Positions 1 through 9,003 of a stretch of DNA of 64,000 nucleotides are shown here, one piece after another. A program made the translations under genes and the position numbers. Origin of the DNA: Xylanimonas allomyrinae. Its GTDB lineage: Bacteria; Actinomycetota; Actinomycetes; Actinomycetales; Cellulomonadaceae. Below the pieces are notes generated by a model. The model had not been told where the DNA came from. It ran no database searches and worked only from the letters and a program-made list of their open reading frames with translations. The DNA lies in the NCBI RefSeq assembly GCF_004135345.1, contig NZ_CP035495.1:2356001-2420000 (forward strand). The letters run 5' to 3'. The stretch's first letter is position 1. Each line of letters begins with the position of its first letter.

Positions 1-1152
1 CCCGCCGAGGTGCTGGCCGCGCTTCCCCGCGGCATCTCCCGGCACATCGTGCGGTTCGTGCGGCTCGGCAAACGGGTGCTCGCCGTCAAGGAGACGCGCG
101 ACCACTACGCGTTCCGCGAGTACGAGCTGCTGCGCCGCCTGCAGAAGCTGGAGATCCCCTGCGTCGTGCCCCTCGCCGTGGTGACGGGGCGCGTGGACGA
201 CGACGGCGAGCCGCTCGAGGCGGCGATCGTCACCGAGCACCTCGCGTTCTCGCTCCCCTACCGCGCCGTCTTCAGCCAGTCGCTGCGGCCGGACACGGCC
301 ACGCGGCTCATCGACGCGCTCGCTGTCCTGCTGGTGCGCCTGCACCTGGTCGGCTTCTACTGGGGCGACGTCTCGCTGTCCAACACGCTGTTCCGCCGCG
401 ACGCCGACCGCTTCGCGGCCTACCTGGTCGACGCCGAGACCGGTGACCTGCACCGCGAGCTCACGCCGGGCCAGCGTGCGTACGACCTCGACCTCGCGCG
501 CACCAACATCATCGGCGAGCTCTTCGACCTTGAGGCGGGCGAGCTGCTCGACGAGGAGGTCGACGCGGTCGCCATCGGCGACGCCCTCGTGGCGCGCTAC
601 GAGGAGCTGTGGGCGGCCCTCACCAAGGTCGAGTCGTTCTCCGGCGAGGAGCGCTGGCGCGTCGACGAGCGCATCCGCCGGCTCAACGACCTCGGCTTCG
701 ACGTCGGCGAGCTGGCCATCGTGACCGACATCGACGGCACCACGGTGCAGATCCAGCCCAAGGTCGTCGACGCCGGCCACCACTCGCGGCGCCTGCTGCG
801 CCTGACGGGCCTGGACGTGCAGGACAACCAGGCGCGACGCCTGCTCAACGACCTCGACGCCTGGCGTGCGGCCACCGACCGCCTCAACGACTCCGAGCAG
901 CTCGTCGCGCACGACTGGCTGCTGCACTCGTTCGAGCCGACCGTCGCCGCGGTGCCGCGCGAGCTGCGCAAGAAGCTTGAGCCGGCGCAGCTCTTCCACG
1001 AGGTCCTCGACCACCGCTGGTACATGTCGCAGCACGAGGGCCGGGACGTGCCGATGCCCGAGGCCGCGGTGTCGTTCGTCGACCAGGTGCTGCGGCACCG
1101 TCCCGACGAGCAGGCGCTGATCGGACAGGCCGAGGAGGAGCTGTACACCTGA
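1..1152 (+). CDS. DUF4032 domain protein (5' end outside window)
   Basis: The reading frame is open from the first base, so the gene begins upstream; 383 residues are visible. The sequence matches the actinobacterial DUF4032 family, whose N-terminal half resembles a lipopolysaccharide-kinase-like fold. A kinase-like core is suggested by VKETRDHYAFREYELL, and by GFYWGDVSLSNTLF followed by LVDAETGD, which resemble an HxD-type catalytic loop and a DFG-type metal site. The substrate of the family is not established. It converges with rlmB, and a shared hairpin lies over the two stop codons. No signal peptide or membrane segment is visible. The family call is fairly sure; the function is unknown. 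Confidence 0.75.
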   Translation, partial: PAEVLAALPRGISRHIVRFVRLGKRVLAVKETRDHYAFREYELLRRLQKLEIPCVVPLAVVTGRVDDDGEPLEAAIVTEHLAFSLPYRAVFSQSLRPDTATRLIDALAVLLVRLHLVGFYWGDVSLSNTLFRRDADRFAAYLVDAETGDLHRELTPGQRAYDLDLARTNIIGELFDLEAGELLDEEVDAVAIGDALVARYEELWAALTKVESFSGEERWRVDERIRRLNDLGFDVGELAIVTDIDGTTVQIQPKVVDAGHHSRRLLRLTGLDVQDNQARRLLNDLDAWRAATDRLNDSEQLVAHDWLLHSFEPTVAAVPRELRKKLEPAQLFHEVLDHRWYMSQHEGRDVPMPEAAVSFVDQVLRHRPDEQALIGQAEEELYT

Positions 1153-1172
1153 CGGGCGTGCCCGCCAGGTGT
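1145..1172. terminator. Bidirectional hairpin between convergent DUF4032 gene and rlmB
   Basis: Arms 1145-1157 and 1160-1172 pair over 13 bp with a single mismatch around a tight gt loop. The hairpin covers both stop codons of the convergent genes. There is no U tract, which is usual for high-G+C actinobacteria. Confidence 0.5.
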
Positions 1173-2157
1173 CAGGCCCGCCGCGCCTGCGCGATCTCGT
1201 AGAGCGCGATGCTCGTCGCGACCCCGGCGTTGAGGGACTCGACGGCGGTCGAGTCGATGGGGATGGACGCGACGACGTCGCACGTCTCGCGGATCAGGCG
1301 CCCCATGCCCTTGCCCTCGGAGCCGACGACGACCACCAGCGGGTCGGTCGCCAGGTGCAGGGCGCCCACCTCGGTGTCGCCGTCGCCGTCGAGCCCGACG
1401 ACGAAGCAGCCGGCCTTCTTGAGCTCGCCGAGCGCGCGGGCCAGGTTGGTCGCGCGGGCGACGGGCACGTGCGCGGCCGCCCCGGCCGACACCTTCCACG
1501 CCGAGGCCGTCACGCCGGCGGCACGCCGCTCGGGCACGAGCACGCCGTGCGCACCGAACGCGCCGGCCGAGCGCAGCACGGCGCCCAGGTTGCGCGGGTC
1601 GGTCACGCCGTCGAGCGCCACGATGAGCGGCGGCCGCCCGGACGCCTCGGCGACGTCGAGCAGGTCCTCGACGTCCTTGTAGGCGTACGGCGGCACCTGC
1701 GCGGCGACGCCCTGGTGGACCTGCCCGTCGGTGAGCCGGTCGAGCTCGGGCTTGGTGACCTCGAGCAGCGCGAGCCCGCGCGTCGAGGCGAGCTGGAGGA
1801 TCTCGCGCGTGCGGTCGTCGTGGTCGAGGCGCGTGGCGATGTAGACCGCCGTCATGGGCACCTCGGTGCGCAGCGCCTCGAGCACCGAGTTGCGCCCGGC
1901 GACCACCTCGGTGCCCTCGGTCGACCTGCGCGTGCCGCGCACGACGCCGCGCGCGACGTCACGCTGCCGCTGCCCGGCGGCCTGCTTCTCGGCCGCGACC
2001 TTGCGCTTGTACGCGGGGTGGTACTCGCGGTCCTCGGCCTTGGGGGTCGGCCCTTGCCCTGGAGGGCGCGCCGCCCGTGCCCGCCGGTGCCGACCTGCGC
2101 ACCCTTCTTGCTGCCGGCTTTCCGGACAGCCCCGGGTCGCCTCGTGTTCCCAGCCAT
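1172..2157 (-). CDS. rlmB: 23S rRNA 2'-O-ribose methyltransferase RlmB, frameshifted
   Basis: SPOUT-class enzyme that methylates 23S rRNA at G2251 using SAM. The C-terminal domain, intact from about 1942 down, shows the knot motifs VVVVGSEGKGMGRLIRET and IPIDSTAVESLNAGVA. The true N-terminus starts at ATG 2157 after a GAAGAGGGA ribosome-binding site and reads MAGNTRRPGAVRKAGSKKGA, the basic extension typical of actinobacterial RlmB. Between 2050 and 2042 the frame slips by one base. Restoring one G/C there joins the halves through KAEDREYHPAYKRKVAAEKQ into a 328-residue protein. An annotation that trusts the bases would report only 1172-1942 (256 aa). The gene follows cysS by 18 nt, the usual actinobacterial order. 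Confidence 0.85.
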
Positions 2158-2175
2158 GGTTCCCTCTTCCGGGTG

Positions 2176-3627
2176 TCAGTTCGCCAGCGTCCAGCGGGCG
2201 CCGTCGGGCCCGTCCTGGACCAGGATGCCCGCGGACGCGAGCCGGTCACGGATGGCGTCGCTCGTCGCCCAGTCCTTCGCGGCCCGCGCGGCCGCGCGGG
2301 CGTCGAGCTCGGCGCTCACGATCCTGTCGAGCGCCTCGTGCGCAGCTGTCGCCGCGTCGCGCGCGGCCCAGTGCGGGTCGCCGGGGTCGAGGCCGAGCAC
2401 GTCGAGCATGCCACGGACCGCGAGCAGCTCGTCGCGCACGACGGCGTCGCCGTCGGGTGACGACGGTGCCGCGAGCGCCGTGTTCCCGGCCCGCAGGTGC
2501 TCGTGGACGACGGCGAGCCCCGCGGGCACGTTGAGGTCGTCGTCGAGCGCGGCGGCGAACGGCTCGGGCAGCGGGGCGTGCGCGACGTCGTCGGCCGTGG
2601 GCGCGGAGGCGCCGAGCCGTTCGGTGGCGCGCGCGACGAACCCGGTGAGGCGGTCCCAGGTGGTCTGCGCCTCGGCGAGCGTGTCGGGCGCCCACTCGAG
2701 CATCGACCGGTACTGGACCGAGACGACGGCGAGGCGCACGACGGCGGCCGGGACGGCCGCGAGCAGCTCGGAGGCGAGCAGGCCGTTGCCCAGCGACTTG
2801 CTCATCTTGACGCCCGACTGGGTGATCCAGGCGCTGTGCATCCAGCGGCGCGCGAACCCGAAGCCCGCGGCACGCGACTGCGCCTGCTCGTTCTCGTGGT
2901 GCGGGAATCGCAGGTCGAGGCCGCCGCCGTGGATGTCGAACTCGTCGCCCAGGTACCGCTGGGCCATGGCGGAGCACTCGAGGTGCCAGCCGGGGCGGCC
3001 GCGGCCCCACGGGGTGGGCCAGGAGGCCGTCGCGGGCTCGCCCGCCTTCGGGGCCTTCCACAGGGCGAAGTCGTGGGCGTCACGCTTGGCGTGGCCCGGG
3101 TCGGCGACGTCGTCGGGCGACTGCGGCTCGGGGGCGAGGTCTTCGAGGCGCTGGCGTGTGAGCTCGCCGTAGGCGGGCCACGAGCGCACGTCGAACCAGA
3201 CGTTGCCCTCGCCCGTGGTGTAGGCGTGGCCCGACTCGACCAGGCGCTGCATCAGCTCGACCATCTGGGGCACGTGCTGGGTCGCGCGCGGCTCGTAGGT
3301 GGGCGGCAGCACGCCGAGCGCGTCGTACGCGGCCGTGAACTCGCGCTCGAACCGCGCGGCGTGCGCCCACCACTCGATCCCGGCGGCGGCGGCCTTGGCG
3401 ATGATCTTGTCGTCGATGTCGGTGACGTTGCGCACCAGCGTGACCTCGTACCCGTTGCGGGCGAGCCAGCGGCGCAGCACGTCGAACGCGACCGCGGGGC
3501 GCAGGTGGCCGACGTGCGGGGCGGACTGCACGGTCGCGCCACACACGTAGATGCCGACCTGGCCGGGGGTCCGGGGCACGAAGTCGGACACCGTGCGCGT
3601 GGCGGTGTCGTACAGGCGAAGAGTCAC
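2176..3627 (-). CDS. cysS: Cysteine--tRNA ligase
   Basis: Charges tRNA-Cys in the cytoplasm. The 483-residue protein is of standard length. It shows the class I signature HVGH (residues 38-41) and KMSKS (274-278). Zinc-ligand positions typical of CysRS are present: Cys29 in YVCG, Cys218 in ECSAMA, and the HHENE segment near 243. The start is GTG 3627, which lies 6 nt downstream of a TACCCT -10 box, so the mRNA is probably leaderless. It is followed by rlmB after 18 nt. The N-terminus [10 protein letters not shown] matches the family, so the start is well supported. Confidence 0.97.
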   Translation of the reverse strand: MTLRLYDTATRTVSDFVPRTPGQVGIYVCGATVQSAPHVGHLRPAVAFDVLRRWLARNGYEVTLVRNVTDIDDKIIAKAAAAGIEWWAHAARFEREFTAAYDALGVLPPTYEPRATQHVPQMVELMQRLVESGHAYTTGEGNVWFDVRSWPAYGELTRQRLEDLAPEPQSPDDVADPGHAKRDAHDFALWKAPKAGEPATASWPTPWGRGRPGWHLECSAMAQRYLGDEFDIHGGGLDLRFPHHENEQAQSRAAGFGFARRWMHSAWITQSGVKMSKSLGNGLLASELLAAVPAAVVRLAVVSVQYRSMLEWAPDTLAEAQTTWDRLTGFVARATERLGASAPTADDVAHAPLPEPFAAALDDDLNVPAGLAVVHEHLRAGNTALAAPSSPDGDAVVRDELLAVRGMLDVLGLDPGDPHWAARDAATAAHEALDRIVSAELDARAAARAAKDWATSDAIRDRLASAGILVQDGPDGARWTLAN

Positions 3628-3633
3628 CTGCCC

Positions 3634-3639
3634 AGGGTA
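3634..3639 (-). promoter_or_regulatory. -10 box TACCCT of cysS (leaderless geometry)
   Basis: TAnnnT hexamer ending 6 nt before the GTG start of cysS. That spacing puts the transcription start on the start codon. Confidence 0.45.
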
Positions 3640-3688
3640 CCGGCCGACGCCGTCCCGGCCCCCGGCATGACGGCGCCCGTCGCGCGCG

Positions 3689-4891
3689 TCACGCGAACGC
3701 CTTCCGCTCCCCGCGATAGGTCGCGACGACGTCGGCGATCTGCTCGCCCCGGACCAGGTGGACGGCCTCGAACCGCTCCATGAGCTCGCCGGCCTTGGCG
3801 TGCCGCAGCCACACCCGGTCGCCCACGTTCAGCGCACCGCCCGGCCCGCGCCGGCGCAGGGGCGTCTGCACCTCGCCCGCGCCCTCGCGGCGGGTCAGGC
3901 ACCAGCCGGGCGTGTGCACGCGCGGCAGGCGCGTGGGACCCGCCGGCCCCGAGGCGACGTATCCGCCCGCGTACGCCGTCGCGAAGCCCGGGGTGGGCAC
4001 GCGCACGACGTCGAGGCCGAAGAACGCGGCGGGGCGCGGTCGCAGCGCGCGGTAGCCGTCGAACGTCGCGGGCACGAACAGCCCCGACCCGGCGGTGACC
4101 TCGGTGACGGCCGGGTCTGCTGCCGAGACCTCGAGCGACCCGGTGCCGCCCGCGTTGACGAGCGCGACCTCGTGCCCGACGGCGTCGCGCACGGCGGCGA
4201 GCACGGCGGCCCTGCGTGCGGGCAGCTCGCGCACGGACAGCCTCTTGACCGCGCGCACGGCGGCCTTCGTGTCGGGCAGGCCGGCGATCTGGGCCTCGTA
4301 CGTCATGACGCCGCGCAGCCGTACCCCGCGCGTGCCGGCCACGCGTGCGGCGAGGCGACCGACGTCGTCGGCCTCCCGCAGCGGCGAGCGCCGCACCCCG
4401 GCGTGCAGCATCAGCGGCCCCCAGCCGAGGCGTAGCGACGCGTCGACGTCGAGGCAGACCTGGACGGGCGGGCCCTCGTCGCGCCCGGACGCCTCGGCGA
4501 GGGCCCGCGCGACGAGCGTGAGCTGTGCGTCGTCGTCGATCATGAGGGTCACGGCCGCGCGCGCCCTGGGGTCGCGGGCGAGCGCGCGCAGGCTTGCGGC
4601 GTCCACGCTGGGGTAGCCGACGAGCAGGTCTCCCACGCCGTCGGCGGCGAGCCACAGGGCCTCGGCGAGCGACGTCGTCATCACGCCCTGGAAGCCCGCG
4701 TCGAGCGCACGGTGAACGAGCGCGCGCACGCGCACGGACTTGCTCGCGAGCCGCACGGGCGTGCCGCCCGCCCGGTGCAGCAGGTCGGCGGCGTTGGCGT
4801 CGAACCGGTCCAGGTCGACGACGGCGACCGGGCCGGTCACGCCCGCGGTCGCGCGCGTGAGCCGCTGCGTGAGCGCACCGGGCGTCTCCAT
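3689..4891 (-). CDS. PLP-dependent amino acid deaminase/aldolase (alanine racemase-like N-domain)
   Basis: A 400-residue fold-III PLP enzyme of the D-threonine aldolase / alanine-racemase-N superfamily. The likely Schiff-base lysine is Lys51 in [10 protein letters not shown], followed by a barrel ending in the C-terminal beta domain ([18 protein letters not shown]), where this family binds a metal. The exact substrate cannot be read from sequence; D-amino acids or beta-hydroxy-D-amino acids are the family norm. It diverges from the adjacent sugar-lactone oxidase with 76 nt between starts, so the two may be co-regulated. The start is ATG 4891, 6 nt from a TAGTCT box. Confidence 0.8.
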   Translation of the reverse strand: METPGALTQRLTRATAGVTGPVAVVDLDRFDANAADLLHRAGGTPVRLASKSVRVRALVHRALDAGFQGVMTTSLAEALWLAADGVGDLLVGYPSVDAASLRALARDPRARAAVTLMIDDDAQLTLVARALAEASGRDEGPPVQVCLDVDASLRLGWGPLMLHAGVRRSPLREADDVGRLAARVAGTRGVRLRGVMTYEAQIAGLPDTKAAVRAVKRLSVRELPARRAAVLAAVRDAVGHEVALVNAGGTGSLEVSAADPAVTEVTAGSGLFVPATFDGYRALRPRPAAFFGLDVVRVPTPGFATAYAGGYVASGPAGPTRLPRVHTPGWCLTRREGAGEVQTPLRRRGPGGALNVGDRVWLRHAKAGELMERFEAVHLVRGEQIADVVATYRGERKAFA

Positions 4892-4897
4892 GCGCGG

Positions 4898-4903
4898 AGA
4901 CTA
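4898..4903 (-). promoter_or_regulatory. -10 box TAGTCT of the deaminase/aldolase gene
   Basis: TAnnnT element exactly 6 nt upstream of ATG 4891, which fits a leaderless transcript. Confidence 0.45.
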
Positions 4904-4955
4904 CACGCATGTGGCTTGCGTCACTCCGGGGGTGTGTCGGGCCGGGAGAGAGTGG

Positions 4956-4961
4956 CAGACT
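4956..4961 (+). promoter_or_regulatory. -10-like box CAGACT of the lactone oxidase gene
   Basis: CAGACT ends 6 nt before GTG 4968. It keeps the A2 and T6 bases of the -10 consensus but lacks T1, so the call is weaker than its neighbours. Confidence 0.3.
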
Positions 4962-4967
4962 GCCTCC

Positions 4968-6371
4968 GTGCCCGCCAACGACGCCGCCCCCGTCTGGGAG
5001 AACTGGGCGCGCACCGCGCGCGCGACACCCGCGCGGATCGCGCGCCCCCGGGACGAACCCGAGATCGCCGGGCTGGTCGCGCGAGCCGCCGCGTCCGGGA
5101 TGCGCGTGCGCGCCCGCGGCGCCGGCCACTCGTTCACGCCCGCGGCCGTCACCGACGGGCTGCTGCTCGACCTCGACCGGCTCGCCGGGATCGAGGCCGT
5201 CGAGCGCCGCCACGACGGCACGGCCCGCGTGACGGTGCGCGCCGGCACCCGCCTCTACCACCTGCACCACCTGCTCGCGTCGCACGGCCTGGCGATGGCC
5301 AACCTGGGCGACATCGACCGGCAGACGATCGCGGGGGCGATCTCGACGGGCACGCACGGCACAGGGCTCGCTTTCGGCGGCCTCGCCACGCAGGTGAGCG
5401 GCGTGCGCGTGGTGACCGCCGACGGCACCGTGCGCGCGGGCGGCGTCGACGACCCGGCCGGCTCGCCGGCGCGCGAGCTGTTCGAGCTCGCCCGCCTGGG
5501 CCTGGGGTCCGCGGGCGTGATCACGGCGCTGACGCTCGAGGCCGTCCCGGCGTTCTGGCTGCGGGCGCGCGAGGAGCCCGCGCCGCTGCGGCCCGTCCTC
5601 GCCGACCTCGACGCGTTCGCGCGTTCGGCGGACCACGCCGAGTTCTTCTGGTTCCCCGGCACGCGGCGCGCCCTGACGATCCGCAACGAGCGCCTGAGCC
5701 CCGACGACGCCGCGCGCTGGGCCACCGACCGGTCGGGCCTCAAGGGGCGCCTGCGGCTGGTCGGACAGGAGGCACGCGGGCTGGTCGACGAGGAGCTGCT
5801 CAGCAACGGGATGTTCGAGGCGATCAACCGGCTCGCCACGGCCGCCCCCGGCCTGACCGCGAGCCTCAACCGCCTCTCGGCGCGCGCGCTGGCACCGCGC
5901 GAGCACGTCGCACCGTCGTACGAGGTCTACTGCCACAGGCGGCGCGTGCGGTTCCGCGAGATGGAGTACGCCGTGCCGCGTGCCGACCTCGGCGACGTGC
6001 TGCGCGAGCTCGACGCCTGGCTGCACCGCACCGCCGAACCCGTGCCGTTCCCCGTCGAGGTGCGCTTCGCCGCACCCGACGACGTGTGGCTGTCGACGGC
6101 GCGCGGCCGCGACACCGCGTACGTCGCCGTCCACCAGTACGTACGCATGTCGCACCGCCGCTGGTTCGACGCCGCCGAGCGCATCCTGGTCGCGGCCGAC
6201 GGGCGGCCCCACTGGGGCAAGCTCCACACCCGCACCGCCGAGCACCTGGCACGCCACTACCCGCTCGACGACGTGGCGCGCGTGCGTGGGGCGTTCGACC
6301 CGGACGGCGTGTTCTCGAACCCCTACGTCGACGCCGTGCTGGGCCAGCCCGCGGGCGGCTCCAGGGCGTAG
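4968..6371 (+). CDS. FAD-linked D-arabinono-1,4-lactone oxidase family protein
   Basis: A 467-residue oxidase of the VAO/aldonolactone oxidase family. The N-terminal FAD domain carries RARGAGHSF, where His54 is the residue that covalently binds FAD in relatives. The C-terminal ALO domain carries HWGK near residue 415, the signature of aldono-lactone oxidases. Relatives oxidise sugar lactones with O2. The start is GTG 4968, because the protein aligns from PANDAAPVWENWARTAR; an upstream extension of the open frame would not look like the family. The 3' end overlaps the convergent tetR gene by 49 nt. Confidence 0.85.
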   Translation: MPANDAAPVWENWARTARATPARIARPRDEPEIAGLVARAAASGMRVRARGAGHSFTPAAVTDGLLLDLDRLAGIEAVERRHDGTARVTVRAGTRLYHLHHLLASHGLAMANLGDIDRQTIAGAISTGTHGTGLAFGGLATQVSGVRVVTADGTVRAGGVDDPAGSPARELFELARLGLGSAGVITALTLEAVPAFWLRAREEPAPLRPVLADLDAFARSADHAEFFWFPGTRRALTIRNERLSPDDAARWATDRSGLKGRLRLVGQEARGLVDEELLSNGMFEAINRLATAAPGLTASLNRLSARALAPREHVAPSYEVYCHRRRVRFREMEYAVPRADLGDVLRELDAWLHRTAEPVPFPVEVRFAAPDDVWLSTARGRDTAYVAVHQYVRMSHRRWFDAAERILVAADGRPHWGKLHTRTAEHLARHYPLDDVARVRGAFDPDGVFSNPYVDAVLGQPAGGSRA

Positions 6372-6961
6372 ACCACCAGCAGGTCGGCCAGGGCGTGGAA
6401 CCCTTCGAGCGCGCGCTCGTCGTCCCCGTCCAGGAGCCACGCGAGCTCGACGCCGTCGATCAGCGCGGTGACGCTGCGCGCGACCTGCGCCGCATCGACC
6501 CGGTAGGTGATCCCCGCCGCCTCGGCGCACGCCGTCACGAGCCCGAGCGCCATCTGGGTGGACTGCTCGAGATGCGCCAGCGCCGTCGGGCGCATCGCGG
6601 TGTTGCGCGCCCCCGTGGTCGCCATCTCCAGGAGCAGCAGGCGCACCTGCCGATATCGTTTCAGACCGGCGAGAAGGGCGTCCGCACACTGGTGCGCGAG
6701 CGTCGCGAAGTCCAGGCCCGCGTCCCCGGCCGCCGTGAAGATGGCATTGATCTGGTCCGACGCCTCGACGCGGATGGACTGGCCCATCGCTTCGAGCAGC
6801 TCGTCCTTGTCCTCGAAGCAGTAGTGGACGGTGCCGAGCGAGACGCCGGCCTCGTGCGCGACGGCGCGGATCGTGACGGCCTCGACGCCCGAGTGCGAGG
6901 CCACACGCAACGCAGCCTCGATGAGCTGCGCGCGACGCCTGGCCAAGGGCAGGCGGTTCAT
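6323..6961 (-). CDS. TetR-family transcriptional regulator
   Basis: A 212-residue protein. The N-terminal helix-turn-helix is at residues 10-55 ([19 protein letters not shown] then [19 protein letters not shown]), and the ligand-binding C-domain is variable. Ligand and targets are unknown. ATG 6961 overlaps the ispF stop codon in an ATGA junction, so it is cotranslated with ispD-ispF. Its own stop lies 49 nt inside the convergent oxidase gene. A regulator at the end of an MEP-pathway operon is odd; it more plausibly controls the neighbouring oxidase or aldolase genes. Confidence 0.85.
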   Translation of the reverse strand: MNRLPLARRRAQLIEAALRVASHSGVEAVTIRAVAHEAGVSLGTVHYCFEDKDELLEAMGQSIRVEASDQINAIFTAAGDAGLDFATLAHQCADALLAGLKRYRQVRLLLLEMATTGARNTAMRPTALAHLEQSTQMALGLVTACAEAAGITYRVDAAQVARSVTALIDGVELAWLLDGDDERALEGFHALADLLVVYALEPPAGWPSTAST

Positions 6962-7482
6962 CGTGCGGCTCCCGTGGCGGGTCCGGCCTCGTCGCGCGCA
7001 ACCGGTACGACCAGCGCGGTCGCGACGGCGGCGACGCCCTCGCCACGGCCCGCCAGCCCCAGCCCGTCGGTCGTGGTCGCGCTGAGTGTCACGGGCGCCC
7101 CCGCGGCCGCGCTGAGCGCGGCCACGGCCTCGTCGCGCCGCGGTCCGATCTTGGGCCGGTTGCCGATCACCTGCACCGCGACGTTGCCGATCTCGAACCC
7201 CGCCGCGCGGACCCGCCGTGCCGCCTCGGCCAGCAGGGCCACCCCGGCGGCGCCCTCCCATCGAGGCTCGCTCGTGCCGAAATGCTGGCCCAGGTCGCCG
7301 ATCCCGGCCGCGGAGAAGAGTGCGTCGGCCGCGGCGTGCGCCGCGACGTCGGCGTCGGAGTGCCCGGCGAGCGCGCGCTCCCCCGGCCAGCGCAGACCCG
7401 CGAGCCACAGCTCGCGCCCCGAGTCCGCGGGCGCGAAGGCATGAACGTCGACACCGATGCCCGTGCGCGGCATGGGCGTCAC
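6958..7482 (-). CDS. ispF: 2-C-methyl-D-erythritol 2,4-cyclodiphosphate synthase
   Basis: Fifth step of the MEP isoprenoid pathway: it cyclises CDP-ME-2-phosphate to MEcPP with release of CMP. Metal-ligand motif GVDVHAF, the [15 protein letters not shown] segment and the C-terminal [17 protein letters not shown] signature are all present. Two starts are possible: GTG 7482, which overlaps the ispD stop as GTGA (174 aa), or ATG 7473 (171 aa). The overlap style of this genome favours the former. It lies directly after ispD, the previous nucleotide-transfer enzyme of the pathway, and overlaps tetR. Confidence 0.95.
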   Translation of the reverse strand: MTPMPRTGIGVDVHAFAPADSGRELWLAGLRWPGERALAGHSDADVAAHAAADALFSAAGIGDLGQHFGTSEPRWEGAAGVALLAEAARRVRAAGFEIGNVAVQVIGNRPKIGPRRDEAVAALSAAAGAPVTLSATTTDGLGLAGRGEGVAAVATALVVPVARDEAGPATGAAR

Positions 7483-8243
7483 GGCCGGGTCCCTCCGTCG
7501 TCCGCGTAGAGCGCCGCGAGCACGAGGTCGCGCTCGGTGGTGATCTTCAGCGCGGCGTCCTCGCCGGGCACGACGACGACGGTCTCGCCGAGCGCCTCGA
7601 CCAGCCCGGCGTCGTCGGTCGAGGGGGCGTTCGCGGCGTGCGCGGCACCCGCGGCGTGCGCGCGGTCGAGCAGCGCGCGGTCGAATCCTTGCGGCGTCTG
7701 CACCGCGCGCAGGAGCGCGCGCTCGGGCGTCGAGGCCACCGGCTCGACAACGTTGTTCGCGCCGGTCGGAACCTCGTCCCGAGCGCCGACGGCGCACTGG
7801 TCTGCGGCAGACACGGCCTTGATGGTATCGACGACCGGGACACCTGGCACGACGGCGCCGTGCCCTGCTCGCACCGCGGCGACGACACGCCGCACGAGCT
7901 CGGGCGAGGCGAACGGCCTGGCCGCGTCGTGCACGAGCACGACGTCGGTCTCCGGCCCCGCGGCGGCGAGCCCTGCGGCCACCGACTGCTGCCGGGTGTG
8001 GCCGCCCTCGACGACCCGCACCGGTACCGTCACCGCGGCGTCGCCCCCGACGAGGCCGGAGATCGCGGCTACCAGGCCGGGCGGGGCGGTCACGACGAGT
8101 GCGTCGACGACGCCTGAGGCGGCAAGCCTGCGTGCGGCATGCACGACCAGCGCAGCCCCGTCGAGCTCGACGAGCGCTTTGGGAAGGTCTCGGCCCAGCC
8201 GCGTGCCCGATCCGGCCGCGGTGAGGATCGCCATGGTCGTCAC
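7479..8243 (-). CDS. ispD: 2-C-methyl-D-erythritol 4-phosphate cytidylyltransferase
   Basis: Transfers CMP from CTP to MEP, the third MEP-pathway step. The nucleotide-binding signature [16 protein letters not shown] lies at residues 9-24, with the [10 protein letters not shown] and QTPQGF motifs later; 254 residues. GTG 8243 is preferred because a GAGGGTGG ribosome-binding site lies about 6 nt upstream; ATG 8234 is the alternative. Because carD upstream is frameshifted, the carD frame runs through into ispD and gives an artificial 447-residue carD-ispD open frame. The gene separation shown here is the biological one. Confidence 0.95.
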   Translation of the reverse strand: MTTMAILTAAGSGTRLGRDLPKALVELDGAALVVHAARRLAASGVVDALVVTAPPGLVAAISGLVGGDAAVTVPVRVVEGGHTRQQSVAAGLAAAGPETDVVLVHDAARPFASPELVRRVVAAVRAGHGAVVPGVPVVDTIKAVSAADQCAVGARDEVPTGANNVVEPVASTPERALLRAVQTPQGFDRALLDRAHAAGAAHAANAPSTDDAGLVEALGETVVVVPGEDAALKITTERDLVLAALYADDGGTRP

Positions 8244-8266
8244 GGGTCCACCCTCGAGGAACGCCG

Positions 8267-8328
8267 ACGCCCCCGCGCGTTGCGCGGGGGCGTGGGCACT
8301 GACTGACGGGCGAGCGACCGCTCGCCCG
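8267..8328 (-). terminator. Two tandem hairpins after carD
   Basis: Hairpin 1 has perfect 12-bp arms at 8267-8278 and 8282-8293. Hairpin 2 has perfect 10-bp arms at 8307-8316 and 8319-8328. Both lie in the 97-nt gap between the carD stop and ispD, so they may end or attenuate carD transcription before ispD. No U tract is present. Confidence 0.55.
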
Positions 8329-8340
8329 CTGAGCACGGGC

Positions 8341-8822
8341 TCAGGACGCGAGCACCTCGTCGAGGATCGCCTCGGCCTTGTCCTCCTCGGTGTGCTCGGC
8401 CAGCGCGAGCTCGGAGACGAGGATCTGACGGGCCTTGGCGAGCATGCGCTTCTCGCCGGCGGACAGGCCGCGGTCGGCGTCTCGGCGCGAGAGGTCGCGG
8501 ACGACCTCGGCAACCTTGATGACGTCCCCGACGCGAGCTTCTCCAGGTTGGCCTTGTACCGGCGCGACCAGTTGGTCGGCTCCTCGGTGTAGGGCGCGCG
8601 CAGCACCTCGAACACGCGGTCCAGACCCTGCTGGTCGACCACGTCACGCACGCCGACGAGGTCCACGTTCTCGGCCGGGACCTCGATGGTCAGGTCGCCT
8701 TGGGCGACCTTGAGCTTGAGGTACATCTTCTCTTCGCCGCGGATCTTGCGAGTCTTGATCTCCTCGATCAGAGCCGCTCCGTGGTGCGGGTAGACAACCG
8801 TTTCGCCTACTTCGAAAGTCAT
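8341..8822 (-). CDS. carD: CarD-family RNA-polymerase-binding regulator, frameshifted
   Basis: CarD binds the RNA polymerase beta subunit and stabilises open complexes at rRNA and housekeeping promoters. Residues 1-98 are textbook CarD: the Tudor-like RNAP-interaction domain [17 protein letters not shown], then the helical domain including [20 protein letters not shown]. After LASG the frame breaks at the C4 run 8526-8529. One added G/C restores [20 protein letters not shown] through to the normal ending AILDEVLAS and a 160-residue protein. CarD is essential in mycobacteria, so a sequencing deletion is likelier than a real one. The ribosome-binding site AAAGGGGA lies 9 nt from ATG 8822. Confidence 0.88.
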
Positions 8823-8849
8823 CTGCAGATGTCCCCTTTCCCAACGGCC

Positions 8850-8855
8850 AGTCTA
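8850..8855 (-). promoter_or_regulatory. -10 box TAGACT of carD
   Basis: TAGACT lies 27 nt upstream of carD ATG, leaving a short leader that holds the AAAGGGGA ribosome-binding site. No convincing -35 element was found. Confidence 0.4.
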
Positions 8856-8928
8856 CCATGCGCCTCCCCGCCGACCCAGAGGCGATCACAGCACATCTGC
8901 GCAGGTCAGGCGCTTTACCATCCGATTG

Positions 8929-8957
8929 TCTTGACGTCAAGATTCTCCGGCTAGGAT
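8929..8957 (+). promoter_or_regulatory. Promoter with overlapping 14-bp palindrome, before lipoprotein gene
   Basis: TCTTGACGTCAAGA (8929-8942) is a perfect palindrome that embeds a TTGACG -35 hexamer (8931-8936). A TAGGAT -10 follows at 8952-8957 after a short 15-bp spacer. A dimeric regulator bound there would cover the -35. The transcript would have a leader of about 40 nt with a GAGGAGAG ribosome-binding site. Confidence 0.45.
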
Positions 8958-9003
8958 GCCGGCCGAGGGGGCGCCGCCCCCGTCGCAGACCGAGGAGAGC
9001 ACG

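Noticed and set aside
3624-7046. 1,140-codon open frame on the minus strand
   Set aside because: Composition is Arg/Ala/Gly-rich nonsense across cysS, aldolase, oxidase and tetR positions; the true genes occupy other frames.
8524-8532. Programmed ribosomal frameshifting
   Set aside because: No slippery heptamer or downstream stimulatory structure is shared among the six sites, and all six lie at plain G/C runs in unrelated genes.
7479-8822. CarD-IspD fusion protein
   Set aside because: It arises only because of the one-base loss in carD. Both proteins are complete and separate once the base is restored, and two hairpins and an ispD ribosome-binding site lie between them.
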